Positions 1 through 7,533 of a stretch of 64,000 bases of DNA are shown piece after piece. The stretch comes from Alteromonas gracilis (GTDB lineage: Bacteria; Pseudomonadota; Gammaproteobacteria; Enterobacterales; Alteromonadaceae): contig NZ_PVNO01000003.1 of the NCBI RefSeq assembly GCF_002993325.1, forward strand, positions 88,418 through 152,417, given 5' to 3'. The notes below the pieces were generated by a model. It ran no database searches and was not told the DNA's origin. It saw only the letters and a program-made list of their open reading frames with translations. Every line of letters starts with the position of its first letter. The stretch's first letter is position 1. Position numbers and translations under genes: made by a program.

Positions 1-512
1 TCGCGCTCTGCATCAGAATCAACGTCGCCCGTCAGCATTACCACGCCATTTTCAACATCAACATCAATGTCGAAACCAGAAATATCAGTATCCATCAGAA
101 GACGGGTTTTGATTACGGTAGCAATTTTAGCGTCAGTAAGCTCGCTTGTACCTTCATCTACTGTATCTTCCATATCATCAGACATGTCGCCGTCCATGTC
201 TTTGTCAGAAACAATGGTCAATTTGTTGTCTACAGAGGTGACACCATCAATGTTTGCTACCAGCTCTTCTGCTAGCTTTTTATCGACAGAATTTTCAACC
301 TTACCTGTTAACACTACATTGCCATTTTTCACGTCAGTATTGATATCGAATGAATCTAGGTTGCCATTGAACAACAGCGTAGCTTCAGCTTTGCCATCAA
401 TCCATGCGTCTTTGGCGCCCTTTTCCCATTTGTTGTCAGTGTCCATATCACCTGCGTAAGCTGCAGTTGTTAGTGTTGTAGCAACAATCATAGAAATTAG
501 TGAACGTTTCAT
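1..512 (-). CDS. BON-domain periplasmic protein (partial, C-terminus off the window)
   Basis: The complement reads ATG AAA CGT TCA from base 512 and stays open to base 1 (170 codons), so the gene runs out of the window. An AAGGAG ribosome site lies 8 bases before the ATG. The N-terminus (MKRSLISMIVATTLTTAAYA) is a clean Sec signal peptide. Two BON-type repeats follow: one around residues 40-100 (DSFDINTDVKNGNVVLTG, then a hydrophobic helix pattern ending NKLTI) and a second from about residue 128 (KTRLLMDTDISGFDIDV, then NGVVMLTGDV). An acidic Asp/Met-rich linker joins them. BON proteins of the OsmY type are periplasmic, bind phospholipid and are often induced by osmotic stress. Family call is firm; the exact role is inferred. 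Confidence 0.85.
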   Translation of the reverse strand, partial: MKRSLISMIVATTLTTAAYAGDMDTDNKWEKGAKDAWIDGKAEATLLFNGNLDSFDINTDVKNGNVVLTGKVENSVDKKLAEELVANIDGVTSVDNKLTIVSDKDMDGDMSDDMEDTVDEGTSELTDAKIATVIKTRLLMDTDISGFDIDVDVENGVVMLTGDVDSDAER

Positions 513-871
513 AACATTTCTCCTTTGTCGAAACTCACAATGATATATGCCAAAACCCTGCCAACAACACAACCCATTGTTTTTAGGGGATATTATAAAA
601 ATATTCGTATTTAATGGCTCAAGAATTTGAAATCTTTGCTGTGAAACGAGAATTTTTTACCAGTTGCTTTAAATGTGAGTTATTCGACATAGCTATCGAA
701 GAATAATCAATACATGTAAATTGAGTTTCATCTGTATTGAAATGAGTAAAGATTAAACTGATTTAACAATTTAGGCGTAGATAATAGAGAAATCTTCTTA
801 TCGCTAAGTACCTTTCAAAAACTTGATAGGAAACAGCATTTCAAATTTTTAATATCAAGGATGCTAAGCCA
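513..871. other. Intergenic gap, no gene seen
   Basis: This 359-base AT-rich stretch separates the divergent BON and endonuclease-fold genes. It should hold both promoters, but I see no convincing promoter pair, RNA gene or repeat. Confidence 0.5.
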
Positions 872-1849
872 ATGGATATTGCACTTTTTGCTGCATCAAT
901 ACTCTTTATTGTAGTCAGCTTTGTTCCTCTTTTACCCTCTTCGCATTGGTTGGTTCGAGTTTGGGAATTCCCTCGCCTGCAAATATCCGTAATTATTGCC
1001 ATTCTTCTTATTTGCCATGCATTAAGTTGGACTTCTGATAATTATTGGTTACTTATTAACTCGCTGGTAATTATAGGACTAGGGATAAGTCTGCTCTATC
1101 AACTTGTTTGGATACTCCCTTACACCCCCTTTTATAAAAAAGATGTCAAAAGAATAGAGAAATCGCAGGCAGCGAGCACGGTAAGTGTGCTTTCAAGTAA
1201 CGTCTATATGCCGAACAACGACTTCAGAAAACTTATAGCGCACGTCAGAAATAAGAAACCAGACTTCTTAGTAACATTAGAGTCGAATGAAAAGTGGCAA
1301 AAGGGAATTAGTGAGATCGAATCGGAGTACCCTTATCGAAAGTTCTGTGCGCTTGAAAACCTTTACGGTATGCACTTGTATAGCAAAATACCGTTTGAAG
1401 AGGCTACGCTTAATTTCCTGATTGAAGATGATGTTCCTTCCATGAAGGTAAAGATAAATTTAGAAGGGCAAGACACTCTCCTCTACTTTCTTCACCCTAA
1501 GCCCCCTAGCCCAACAGAAAACACGTATGCAAAACCTCGTGATGTCGAATTAGCTATTGTTGGAAAGGAGATATCGAATACAAACGGACCGATTATCGTG
1601 GCAGGCGACCTAAACGATGTGGCCTGGTCGCCGACAACACGAAAATTTAAAAAGATAAGCGGATTGCTAGATCCACGAGAAGGTCGAGGTTTTTATAACA
1701 CGTTTCACGCAAAATACCCGTTAGTAAAATGGCCGCTAGATCACGTATTCCATTCTAAGCACTTTGCGTTGGTTCACATAGAAAAGCTAGAGAGTATAGG
1801 TTCAGACCACTACCCTTTGTATACTGAACTAGCGTTTATCGACGATTAA
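872..1849 (+). CDS. Membrane-anchored endonuclease/exonuclease/phosphatase-fold protein
   Basis: 325 residues. Residues 1-20, 37-52 and 59-85 are hydrophobic and predict about three membrane spans. The rest matches the endonuclease/exonuclease/phosphatase (EEP) fold: a first strand with Asn110 (SSNVYMPN), Glu137 in VTLESNEKW, the GDLN motif at 245-248, LDHVF at 289-293 and the C-terminal GSDHYP at 310-315 (Asp and His of the active site). These residues coordinate a metal and hydrolyse phosphodiesters in this superfamily (DNase I, sphingomyelinase, inositol phosphatases). The arrangement of N-terminal membrane helices plus EEP domain resembles YafD-like proteins. The substrate cannot be told from sequence. 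It converges with the next gene, with only 28 bases between stops. Confidence 0.85.
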   Translation: MDIALFAASILFIVVSFVPLLPSSHWLVRVWEFPRLQISVIIAILLICHALSWTSDNYWLLINSLVIIGLGISLLYQLVWILPYTPFYKKDVKRIEKSQAASTVSVLSSNVYMPNNDFRKLIAHVRNKKPDFLVTLESNEKWQKGISEIESEYPYRKFCALENLYGMHLYSKIPFEEATLNFLIEDDVPSMKVKINLEGQDTLLYFLHPKPPSPTENTYAKPRDVELAIVGKEISNTNGPIIVAGDLNDVAWSPTTRKFKKISGLLDPREGRGFYNTFHAKYPLVKWPLDHVFHSKHFALVHIEKLESIGSDHYPLYTELAFIDD

Positions 1850-1877
1850 ACAAGCTCGAGAGTACAGACCGGGCTGG

Positions 1878-2438
1878 TTAACGAGAGCCTCTGTGCTTTA
1901 CGCACCACATTAGGCTTTCGCACGCGTCTTCTCGCTTTTTAAAGTGTGCTAAACCAATAAGCGCCCCGTCTCTGGGCCAAACGGCTTGGTTAAGCACGCT
2001 TTGTTCCTCTTCGGACAAATTCTCACTGTTCAATACTATCTCTACCGCTTTTTTGTTTGGTTTAATTAGCGTGGGGTTAGCGGCTTTGACTAGTGATGAA
2101 TTAACACATATATACTCTCGTTTTACTGGGTCGCGTACCACACCGATAATGTCGTTATCGCAGATTATCGCCGGCCAGCCCTCTGAGATTCGACTTTGAC
2201 CAAACATAATCAGCGTAAACGCGAATAAAACAAAAAGTGTTAGACCAATAAATTGTGTACTTAAGTCCGGTGCAACACTGATAATCACGCCTACGACTGC
2301 GGCGAAAAATATCCATCCGCCAAACACTCTTCGCATAGCGTTAGGGGAAATTCCAGATATCACATCCACTGATTTCAGTGATTGCTTATCATAGCTTTTA
2401 ATAAATACAGACGATTGTGATTCCACAGTCTTTTCCAC
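1878..2438 (-). CDS. Hypothetical two-span membrane protein
   Basis: 186 residues, not a family I can name. Two hydrophobic helices lie near residues 39-56 and 62-80, separated by a short loop, so both ends should be on the cytoplasmic side. The C-terminal half (85-186) is soluble and contains a conserved-looking segment (GVVRDPVKREYICV) that resembles a small beta-rich domain, perhaps PH-like. The start at 2438 is followed by a polar N-terminus with no signal peptide. It is convergent with the EEP-fold gene and has a 590-base gap upstream, so it is probably monocistronic. Confidence 0.6.
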   Translation of the reverse strand: MEKTVESQSSVFIKSYDKQSLKSVDVISGISPNAMRRVFGGWIFFAAVVGVIISVAPDLSTQFIGLTLFVLFAFTLIMFGQSRISEGWPAIICDNDIIGVVRDPVKREYICVNSSLVKAANPTLIKPNKKAVEIVLNSENLSEEEQSVLNQAVWPRDGALIGLAHFKKREDACESLMWCVKHRGSR

Positions 2439-3027
2439 CAGAAGAATAAGAGAAACAAAAATTAATACGTTACAAGTAAGACTGAAGATTTACCTACACT
2501 CTTAATAGAAAAGTATTGCGAGAGAAAATCAAACTTTTCGTCAGAAAAAGCGTTTATCGATAACAGAATAGATATCTAATATCTTTAATTTCATGTTTAA
2601 AATCATGGTAATAAGCATAACAAAATTAGTTGCCAGGGCAAAGCAATTGCACGCTTAAAGTACACTTAAATAAGACCAAAAAGACAAGGAATCCTCTTCC
2701 TCAAATTGTCTATAACATTTCGTTTAATTTCATCCGATATTTTTGCTCTTTTTAACGGCGTTCAGTTAACACGATTTATAGATCTAAAAAAACGCTAAGG
2801 ATAAAGAACACTGAATATAATAGGTATGTAAAATTTTCCTTTATCGGGCACCTCTTTCGTTACCTCCCGTAAAACTTGGTGCTTAGCAAGGTACCAATAA
2901 CCAAAATACCTTATTATATTCAACACCTTAAAGAAAAGGAACATTCTTTGCTTTCTCCCTAATACAACGTGCAAGATGCACCGTCGAAATCGTTAAGTAT
3001 TACAGGGCTAGGCAAAGGAGGTTGAGT
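2439..3027. other. Long AT-rich intergenic region
   Basis: 589 bases between the small membrane protein and the glycosyltransferase. No open reading frame of note. It contains the 16/17-base inverted repeat described separately (2812-2922) and short A and T tracts. No tRNA or recognised riboswitch was seen. Confidence 0.5.
2812..2922. repeat. Imperfect inverted repeat, arms 16/17 bp with 78-bp loop
   Basis: Left arm TGAATATAATAGGTAT (2812-2827) and right arm ATACCTTATTATATTCA (2906-2922) are reverse complements apart from one extra base in the right arm. The arms are AT-rich and 78 bases apart, too far for a simple terminator. It may be a folded leader of the downstream glycosyltransferase mRNA, a pair of regulator sites or the ends of a small non-autonomous element. 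Seen directly; function unknown. Confidence 0.55.
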
Positions 3028-4008
3028 ATGCGTTCTCCAATAAGTGCAGTAACTATTGTTAAAAATAGAACTGAGAAATTGATTCACCTTATCGCTCAAC
3101 TCGAGCAATGCTCTCCAACACCAGACGAGCTTGTCATCGTATGGATGGCACCACCATCAGGTCTTTCTCTGATAAAAAGCGACAAATTCGACATCGTACA
3201 CAAGTTTACGACCCAAGGCGAACTTCCTATCGCGAAGGCGAGAAACAAAGGAATGCAAGCCGCGAAACACGCAAACCTTGCTTACTTAAATGTTGATGCG
3301 GTGGTGTCCCCATCACTGTTTAAAGATGGCTTACTTGCACTGAAAGACAACGCTGTAATTTTTACTTCCGTTGTTTTCTTGCCCGGTGAGCGATGTGAGA
3401 AACCGTATTCGGACATTTCAAAGTGCGAGCAACAAATTGGTTATTTAGCGAGTAATGACGACACGCTACCCAAAGAAGATAACAACGAAATACCCTCAAA
3501 AGATCAGGAAATTAATCATGGAAAGTTTAGTGACGATAGTGTTTGTTCTACAGTGTTTTTTATTCGTAAGGCAGACTTTCAGAAAACCGGCGGCTTCGAT
3601 GAAGGCTACGCGGGTTTCGGACTAAATGACGAAGACTTTTTTACCAACTGCAGAGCGTTAGGCTATTCATTAGAGCAGTTGCCTACCCGCACTTTTGCGC
3701 CACAGCGCCCTAATTATCAATGTCCAGTCAATCATTTATTAGACTTTGTTCATAATGCTCAGCGCTTTCACGCTAAATGGGGCTTCTACCCTTGCACTGA
3801 AGTACTCACCGCTTATGCGGAGAAAGGCTTTATCGATTCAAATTACGAAGAAAATGGATTAAAGGTTCTTCAGTTGCCCGAGCAGGAAGATGACCCGACA
3901 AAATCGGTTCCGAGCGCCTCAACCGCTGCCTCGTCTTCTACGGAATTTGAATTCACGTCTTTTCACTCGCCAGCTAAAAACCAAGAGCGTTTAAGCAGCA
4001 CGGCTTAA
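3028..4008 (+). CDS. Family 2 glycosyltransferase (galactosyltransferase-type C-terminus)
   Basis: The frame opens at a TTG at 3022, but the ATG at 3028 sits 6 bases after a strong AAAGGAGG and is the better start (326 residues). The N-terminal GT-A strand is SAVTIVKNRTEKL. A LPIAKARNKGMQAA helix leads to YLNVDAVVSPSLF, where the NVDAV takes the place of the nucleotide-sugar DxD region. At about 190-220 comes GGFDEGYAGFGLNDEDFF, the acceptor/catalytic signature of the galactosyltransferase C-terminal domain. The last 50 residues are Ser/Thr-rich and probably disordered. Donor and acceptor are unknown; a capsule, exopolysaccharide or glycoprotein role is inferred. No sugar-polymer genes are adjacent, so it appears to be a stand-alone enzyme. 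Confidence 0.85.
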   Translation: MRSPISAVTIVKNRTEKLIHLIAQLEQCSPTPDELVIVWMAPPSGLSLIKSDKFDIVHKFTTQGELPIAKARNKGMQAAKHANLAYLNVDAVVSPSLFKDGLLALKDNAVIFTSVVFLPGERCEKPYSDISKCEQQIGYLASNDDTLPKEDNNEIPSKDQEINHGKFSDDSVCSTVFFIRKADFQKTGGFDEGYAGFGLNDEDFFTNCRALGYSLEQLPTRTFAPQRPNYQCPVNHLLDFVHNAQRFHAKWGFYPCTEVLTAYAEKGFIDSNYEENGLKVLQLPEQEDDPTKSVPSASTAASSSTEFEFTSFHSPAKNQERLSSTA

Positions 4009-4104
4009 TTTTCTTATGAAAAACAGGTGGGAATATTTAAGCAGCGTGATACGGAATGTTTTTGATAAAACGAGAAGTACGACAATTATTTCTTTCAAAA
4101 ACAA

Positions 4105-4130
4105 CTCGCGAACTAGCACAAGTTCGCGAG
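4105..4130 (-). terminator. Perfect 10-bp hairpin, likely leftward terminator
   Basis: CTCGCGAACT (4105-4114), a 6-base loop and AGTTCGCGAG (4121-4130) form a perfect stem. On the minus strand it is followed by TTGTTTTTG, so it fits a terminator for leftward transcription from the DUF4861 gene. Confidence 0.65.
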
Positions 4131-4153
4131 CTTCATGAATAACTAAACAACCC

Positions 4154-4270
4154 TTATTTGTATCGCGCATCCGCGACAGCACTTGGTTTTTCTTGTTGCC
4201 AATCAAGCCGCATATCCCACTTAAAGCGATGTTCAGGCTTTAGCGGCGGTTGCCCTGCATCAAAGATCAT
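4154..4270 (-). pseudogene. Possible C-terminal remnant of a coding sequence
   Basis: On the minus strand a 38-codon frame ends in TAA at 4154-4156. Its sequence (FDAGQPPLKPEHRFKWDM, RLDWQQEKPSAVADARYK) has the look of a real protein tail, but there is no ribosome site before its only ATG and an in-frame TAG lies about 30 bases further upstream. It lies between the DUF4861 gene and a strong terminator, which would fit the decayed last gene of that transcription unit. I cannot name the parent family. Confidence 0.3.
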
Positions 4271-4320
4271 CAGGCCACAGCATAAAACAATATTCTACTC
4301 GCCAAATTGAGCAATACCGC

Positions 4321-5592
4321 TTAATTTATAATGGTAAGCGGATGACTATACATTTTTAATTTATTAACCAGATAATCTTCGAATTGCTTGGCAGTTTGTA
4401 TATCGGTGGTTCGCTTGGGCCAAACCGCAAGAATTTTATAGTTAAAAGCGGTTGAAGGTTTAAACAACACAAGGTGGTCATGTTCACCCTCAAATACCCT
4501 TTCGGCCTGATCTAACCGGTAAACAAGGGCCAATCCCAAGTTGTCATTATCTGCCAAGATACTTTGAGCCCCCCAAGTAGCTATCACGCCCCAATCGCCG
4601 TGCTCGGCTTTAATCACCTGCATTCCATCATGCGCCACTAAGCCCGCGACAATACTATCTGAAGGCTCTGATACGGATACACTAATATGAGTTGTGGGGT
4701 CAAAAGCATCAATTCGATAGTGCGTGGTAACGTCGATGCTGTCCGCTTTAGCTTCAGACGATGACCACCCCTCGTAGCTAACTTTAAACTCAGCCCGTAA
4801 CTGACTATTTGATACCAACTGGTATTCGGTATTCTCGACATACTGAAAATGCATTACCGCTTGCTTAGAGGTACTATCTGATCGGGTTTCCGTTGTGATT
4901 TCTTGATTGCGGTCTGCGAGTCGGCCCAGCGCGCCTAAACCTAATGACTTCCCTACTTTAAGCGCATCTCCCCCCCACGAAGATAAATTGTGATAGCTAT
5001 CGTAGCCGTCTTGTCCCACTTCAGGTAACACCACGCTCTCGTTTGTTTTAACAAAGACGTCAATAGCATTTCGCCAATCGAGATAGAGACGGTAGCCCAT
5101 TTGATCAGACTCCCAACCAGGTCCTTCGTAGCGCAAAAAGTAAGAATGATCGGTTAATTGAGGTGGTGACGTAAACGAAGTGACTTCTTCAAACGAAAAG
5201 CCTTCAGCGCTATACGCTGTATCTTGCCACTCTCCTCCCATTCTTACTGAAAGTTCCGCGTGCGCTCTGTCTTGAACATTATTATTTGAAACCTGCTTAG
5301 GTGGTAAAAGTTCCAACGATATGCTCTTGCCCGGCGCTATAGATGCCGCACCTAAAAGCACCGCTTTCCCTTCACTGTTTTCTATCCATTCTGAAGGGTG
5401 TTGCTTTAACTTCCAACCTGAATATTGCGGAGGCAGTGAAATTTCGAAAACTTGTTTTCCGTCACCACCATTAGCTGGATTTTTCACCTTAACAGACAAA
5501 GTAGAATTTAAACTCTCCTGTGAGCAACTTGCCAACAATGGCACCAAAATTAGACCTATCTTACTCAATTTAATCACTTTTATGCTCTCCAT
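4321..5592 (-). CDS. DUF4861-family lipoprotein of the pectin locus
   Basis: 423 residues with a lipoprotein signal peptide: hydrophobic GLILVPLLASC with the lipobox Cys at 23 and Ser-Gln following. The remainder is beta-rich and matches what I remember of DUF4861 proteins: an N-terminal Ig-like part, then FLRYEGPGWESDQMGYRLYLDWRNAIDVF around 150-180 and the DGYDSYHNLSSWGGDALKVG block near 195-215, a signature of the family. DUF4861 proteins recur in pectin and alginate loci of marine bacteria; their biochemical activity is not established to my knowledge. The gene is divergent from kduD, and a perfect operator palindrome lies 56 bases before its ATG, so it should be co-regulated with pectin genes. 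The family name rests on recall, not a search. Confidence 0.7.
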   Translation of the reverse strand: MESIKVIKLSKIGLILVPLLASCSQESLNSTLSVKVKNPANGGDGKQVFEISLPPQYSGWKLKQHPSEWIENSEGKAVLLGAASIAPGKSISLELLPPKQVSNNNVQDRAHAELSVRMGGEWQDTAYSAEGFSFEEVTSFTSPPQLTDHSYFLRYEGPGWESDQMGYRLYLDWRNAIDVFVKTNESVVLPEVGQDGYDSYHNLSSWGGDALKVGKSLGLGALGRLADRNQEITTETRSDSTSKQAVMHFQYVENTEYQLVSNSQLRAEFKVSYEGWSSSEAKADSIDVTTHYRIDAFDPTTHISVSVSEPSDSIVAGLVAHDGMQVIKAEHGDWGVIATWGAQSILADNDNLGLALVYRLDQAERVFEGEHDHLVLFKPSTAFNYKILAVWPKRTTDIQTAKQFEDYLVNKLKMYSHPLTIIN

Positions 5593-5647
5593 TGGTTGTT
5601 AACGCGCTGAACTAATTTACGATATTTGTAAACAATATATTGACAAA

Positions 5648-5661
5648 TGCCACCGGTGGCA
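5648..5661. promoter_or_regulatory. Operator palindrome, site 1 (kduD / DUF4861)
   Basis: TGCCACCGGTGGCA is a perfect 14-bp palindrome in the divergent intergenic region, 90 bases before the kduD ATG and 56 before the DUF4861 ATG. The central CCGG dyad is typical of LacI-family operators, and the same sequence recurs before uxaA. Confidence 0.8.
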
Positions 5662-5751
5662 ATTATTTTAAATTTTGTTAACGAGATATTTCAACTTAGT
5701 ATGTCGATGAAAGTCAGGCATTTGATAACTCAGATGGTAGAGGTGAATTAC

Positions 5752-6510
5752 ATGGTCAATTTCAGCCTAGAAGGTAAGACAGCATTGGTGACAGGCGCAA
5801 GCAGAGGTATAGGTCAAGCGCTTGCTTTAGCACTCGCCACTTCAGGTGCCTTCGTCATCTGCGCAAGCTCTCGACCTGGTGGCTGTGATGAGACATTACG
5901 TAAAATTCAAAGTGAAGGCGGGCAAGCAATTGCACTAGATGGTGACCTCGCCGATGCCAACGCTGTACTTAAACTTGCCGAAGATGCATTGAGCGTTAAA
6001 GGTCATATCGACATCCTGCTTAATAACGGTGGCACTATTTTCAGAGCGCCCGCCACCGAATTTCCTTTTGACGAATGGAGAAACGTACTTGCGGTCAACA
6101 TCGATTCAGCTTTTCTACTTAGCCAAGCTATTGGCAAGACGATGGTAGAGCGTGAGCAAGGCAAGATCATCAACATTGCGTCAATGTTGAGTTACACGGG
6201 CGGTATTACTGTTCCTGCCTACACTGCGAGTAAGCATGCCATTGCCGGTTTAACAAAGGCGCTGGCGAATGAATGGGGACAGCACAATGTCCAGGTAAAC
6301 GCTATTGCCCCGGGTTATATCAAAACCGACAACACCCAAGCGCTGCAAGATGATGAAAAACGCAGTGCTGAAATTTGTGCCCGCATTCCAGCTAATCGCT
6401 GGGGTGAAAGCGACGATTTAGCAGGGGCAGCAGTATTTCTTGCGAGCACAGCAAGTAACTATGTTAACGGCCATATCCTTGCGGTCGACGGCGGCTTTTT
6501 AGCACGCTAG
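5752..6510 (+). CDS. kduD: 2-dehydro-3-deoxy-D-gluconate 5-dehydrogenase (KduD), SDR family
   Basis: The frame opens at 5647 inside the operator, but the ATG at 5752 follows a GAGGTG site and gives MVNFSLEGKTALVTG, the standard SDR beginning (252 residues; E. coli KduD has 253). The cofactor motif TGASRGIG is at about 16-23, the NNGG structural motif follows, then the catalytic Ser near 145 and YTASK (Tyr and Lys about 158-162), and the C-terminal VNGHILAVDGG. KduD interconverts 2,5-diketo-3-deoxygluconate and KDG, the step after KduI in degradation of unsaturated uronates. The kduI coding part follows directly. Regulated by operator site 1, by position. The enzyme class is certain; substrate is assigned from the kduI neighbour. 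Confidence 0.9.
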   Translation: MVNFSLEGKTALVTGASRGIGQALALALATSGAFVICASSRPGGCDETLRKIQSEGGQAIALDGDLADANAVLKLAEDALSVKGHIDILLNNGGTIFRAPATEFPFDEWRNVLAVNIDSAFLLSQAIGKTMVEREQGKIINIASMLSYTGGITVPAYTASKHAIAGLTKALANEWGQHNVQVNAIAPGYIKTDNTQALQDDEKRSAEICARIPANRWGESDDLAGAAVFLASTASNYVNGHILAVDGGFLAR

Positions 6511-6527
6511 TGACTAACAAGGGTCAC

Positions 6528-6635
6528 AGCCTTGAGCGATAAAATAGCCCTGAGCGATAAAACAGCCCTGAGCGATAAAACAGCCCTGAGCGCTAAAATA
6601 GCCCTGAGCAAACAAATAGCCTTGAGCAGCAGAAC
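6528..6635 (+). repeat. 18-bp tandem repeat, six units, between kduD and kduI
   Basis: Six direct copies of an 18-bp unit (consensus AGCCCTGAGCGATAAAAC) start at 6528, 6546, 6564, 6582, 6600 and 6618. The first four differ by one or two bases; the last two are more decayed. The array is open in the kduI frame and would encode SDKTAL-type hexapeptides. As 18 is a multiple of three, copy-number change would never shift the frame. Confidence 0.9.
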
Positions 6636-6657
6636 AACGATGAATGGGAAAAAAGTC

Positions 6658-7503
6658 ATGAACGAAAAAATAGACACGCGATACGCCATAGGCCGTAAAG
6701 AGGCCAATGCTTACAATACGCAAGAACTGCGCGACGCCTTTTTGGTCGACACCCTAATGACAGAGGGCAAAGTCGTATGGATATACACCCATTACGAACG
6801 CTTTATGCTTGGAAGCGCCGTACCTACTGCAAGTGCATTGACGCTAGAAACCATTGAAGATCAGTTAAAAATGCCCTTCTTTACCGCTCGTCGCGAAGTA
6901 GGTGTAATAAACATCGGCGGTCCGGGCACCATTACCGTTTCTGGCACGACTTACCATTTAGATAACGAAGAAGCCCTATATATCGGTCAAGGCAATGAAG
7001 AAGTAATATTTGAGTCAGACAACGCCTCTAATCCCGCCAAATACTATTTGAATTCAGCGCCGGCTCATCACGCTTATCCCTGCAAAAAAATAGGTAGTGC
7101 AGACGCAAATGTTCTCCATTTAGGTAGCCAAGAAACATCAAACCAGCGCGATATTAAACAGCTGCTTATCAATACTGTTGTTGATACTTGTCAGCTACAG
7201 ATGGGACTGACGCGACTGCATACCGGTTCTGTCTGGAACACCATGCCAGCTCATCAACACGACAGACGCAATGAAGTGTACTTTTACTTCGATATGGACA
7301 GCGAAAGCAGAGTATGTCACTTCATGGGTGAACCACATGAGACTCGCCACATTTTCGTTGCGAATGAAGAAGCCGTGGTATCGCCACCTTGGTCAATTCA
7401 CTGTGGTGTGGGTACAGGAAGCTATGCGTTTATCTGGGGAATGGCGGGTGAAAACCTGGATTACGATGATATGGATAAGTTTCCGCCATCACAGTTGCGC
7501 TAA
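6658..7503 (+). CDS. kduI: 5-dehydro-4-deoxy-D-glucuronate isomerase (KduI)
   Basis: From the ATG at 6658 the protein has 281 residues and begins MNEKIDTRYAIGRKEA, close to E. coli KduI (278). The frame is open upstream through the repeat array to a TTG at 6532, which itself has AAGGG 8 bases before it, so an N-terminal extension of 42 residues is possible; ATG 6640 is a third option. KduI motifs are clear: REVGVINIGGPGTITV, the metal-binding HQHDRRNEVYFYF (His-x-His and Glu) and SPPWSIHCGVG with the last His. The enzyme isomerises 4-deoxy-5-ketouronate, the product of unsaturated galacturonate opening, to the KduD substrate. It is a cytoplasmic zinc cupin. Confidence 0.92.
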   Translation: MNEKIDTRYAIGRKEANAYNTQELRDAFLVDTLMTEGKVVWIYTHYERFMLGSAVPTASALTLETIEDQLKMPFFTARREVGVINIGGPGTITVSGTTYHLDNEEALYIGQGNEEVIFESDNASNPAKYYLNSAPAHHAYPCKKIGSADANVLHLGSQETSNQRDIKQLLINTVVDTCQLQMGLTRLHTGSVWNTMPAHQHDRRNEVYFYFDMDSESRVCHFMGEPHETRHIFVANEEAVVSPPWSIHCGVGTGSYAFIWGMAGENLDYDDMDKFPPSQLR

Positions 7504-7533
7504 GTAGCCCTGTTCTAAATAGGTGTATTGAAT

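Noticed and set aside
5647..5751. Upstream start of kduD at 5647
   Set aside because: That ATG lies inside the operator palindrome and would add 35 residues not found in SDR proteins; ATG 5752 has a ribosome site and gives the normal length.
6514..6723. Minus-strand AQGYFIAQGC repeat frame
   Set aside because: It is the antisense reading of the 18-bp array before kduI.
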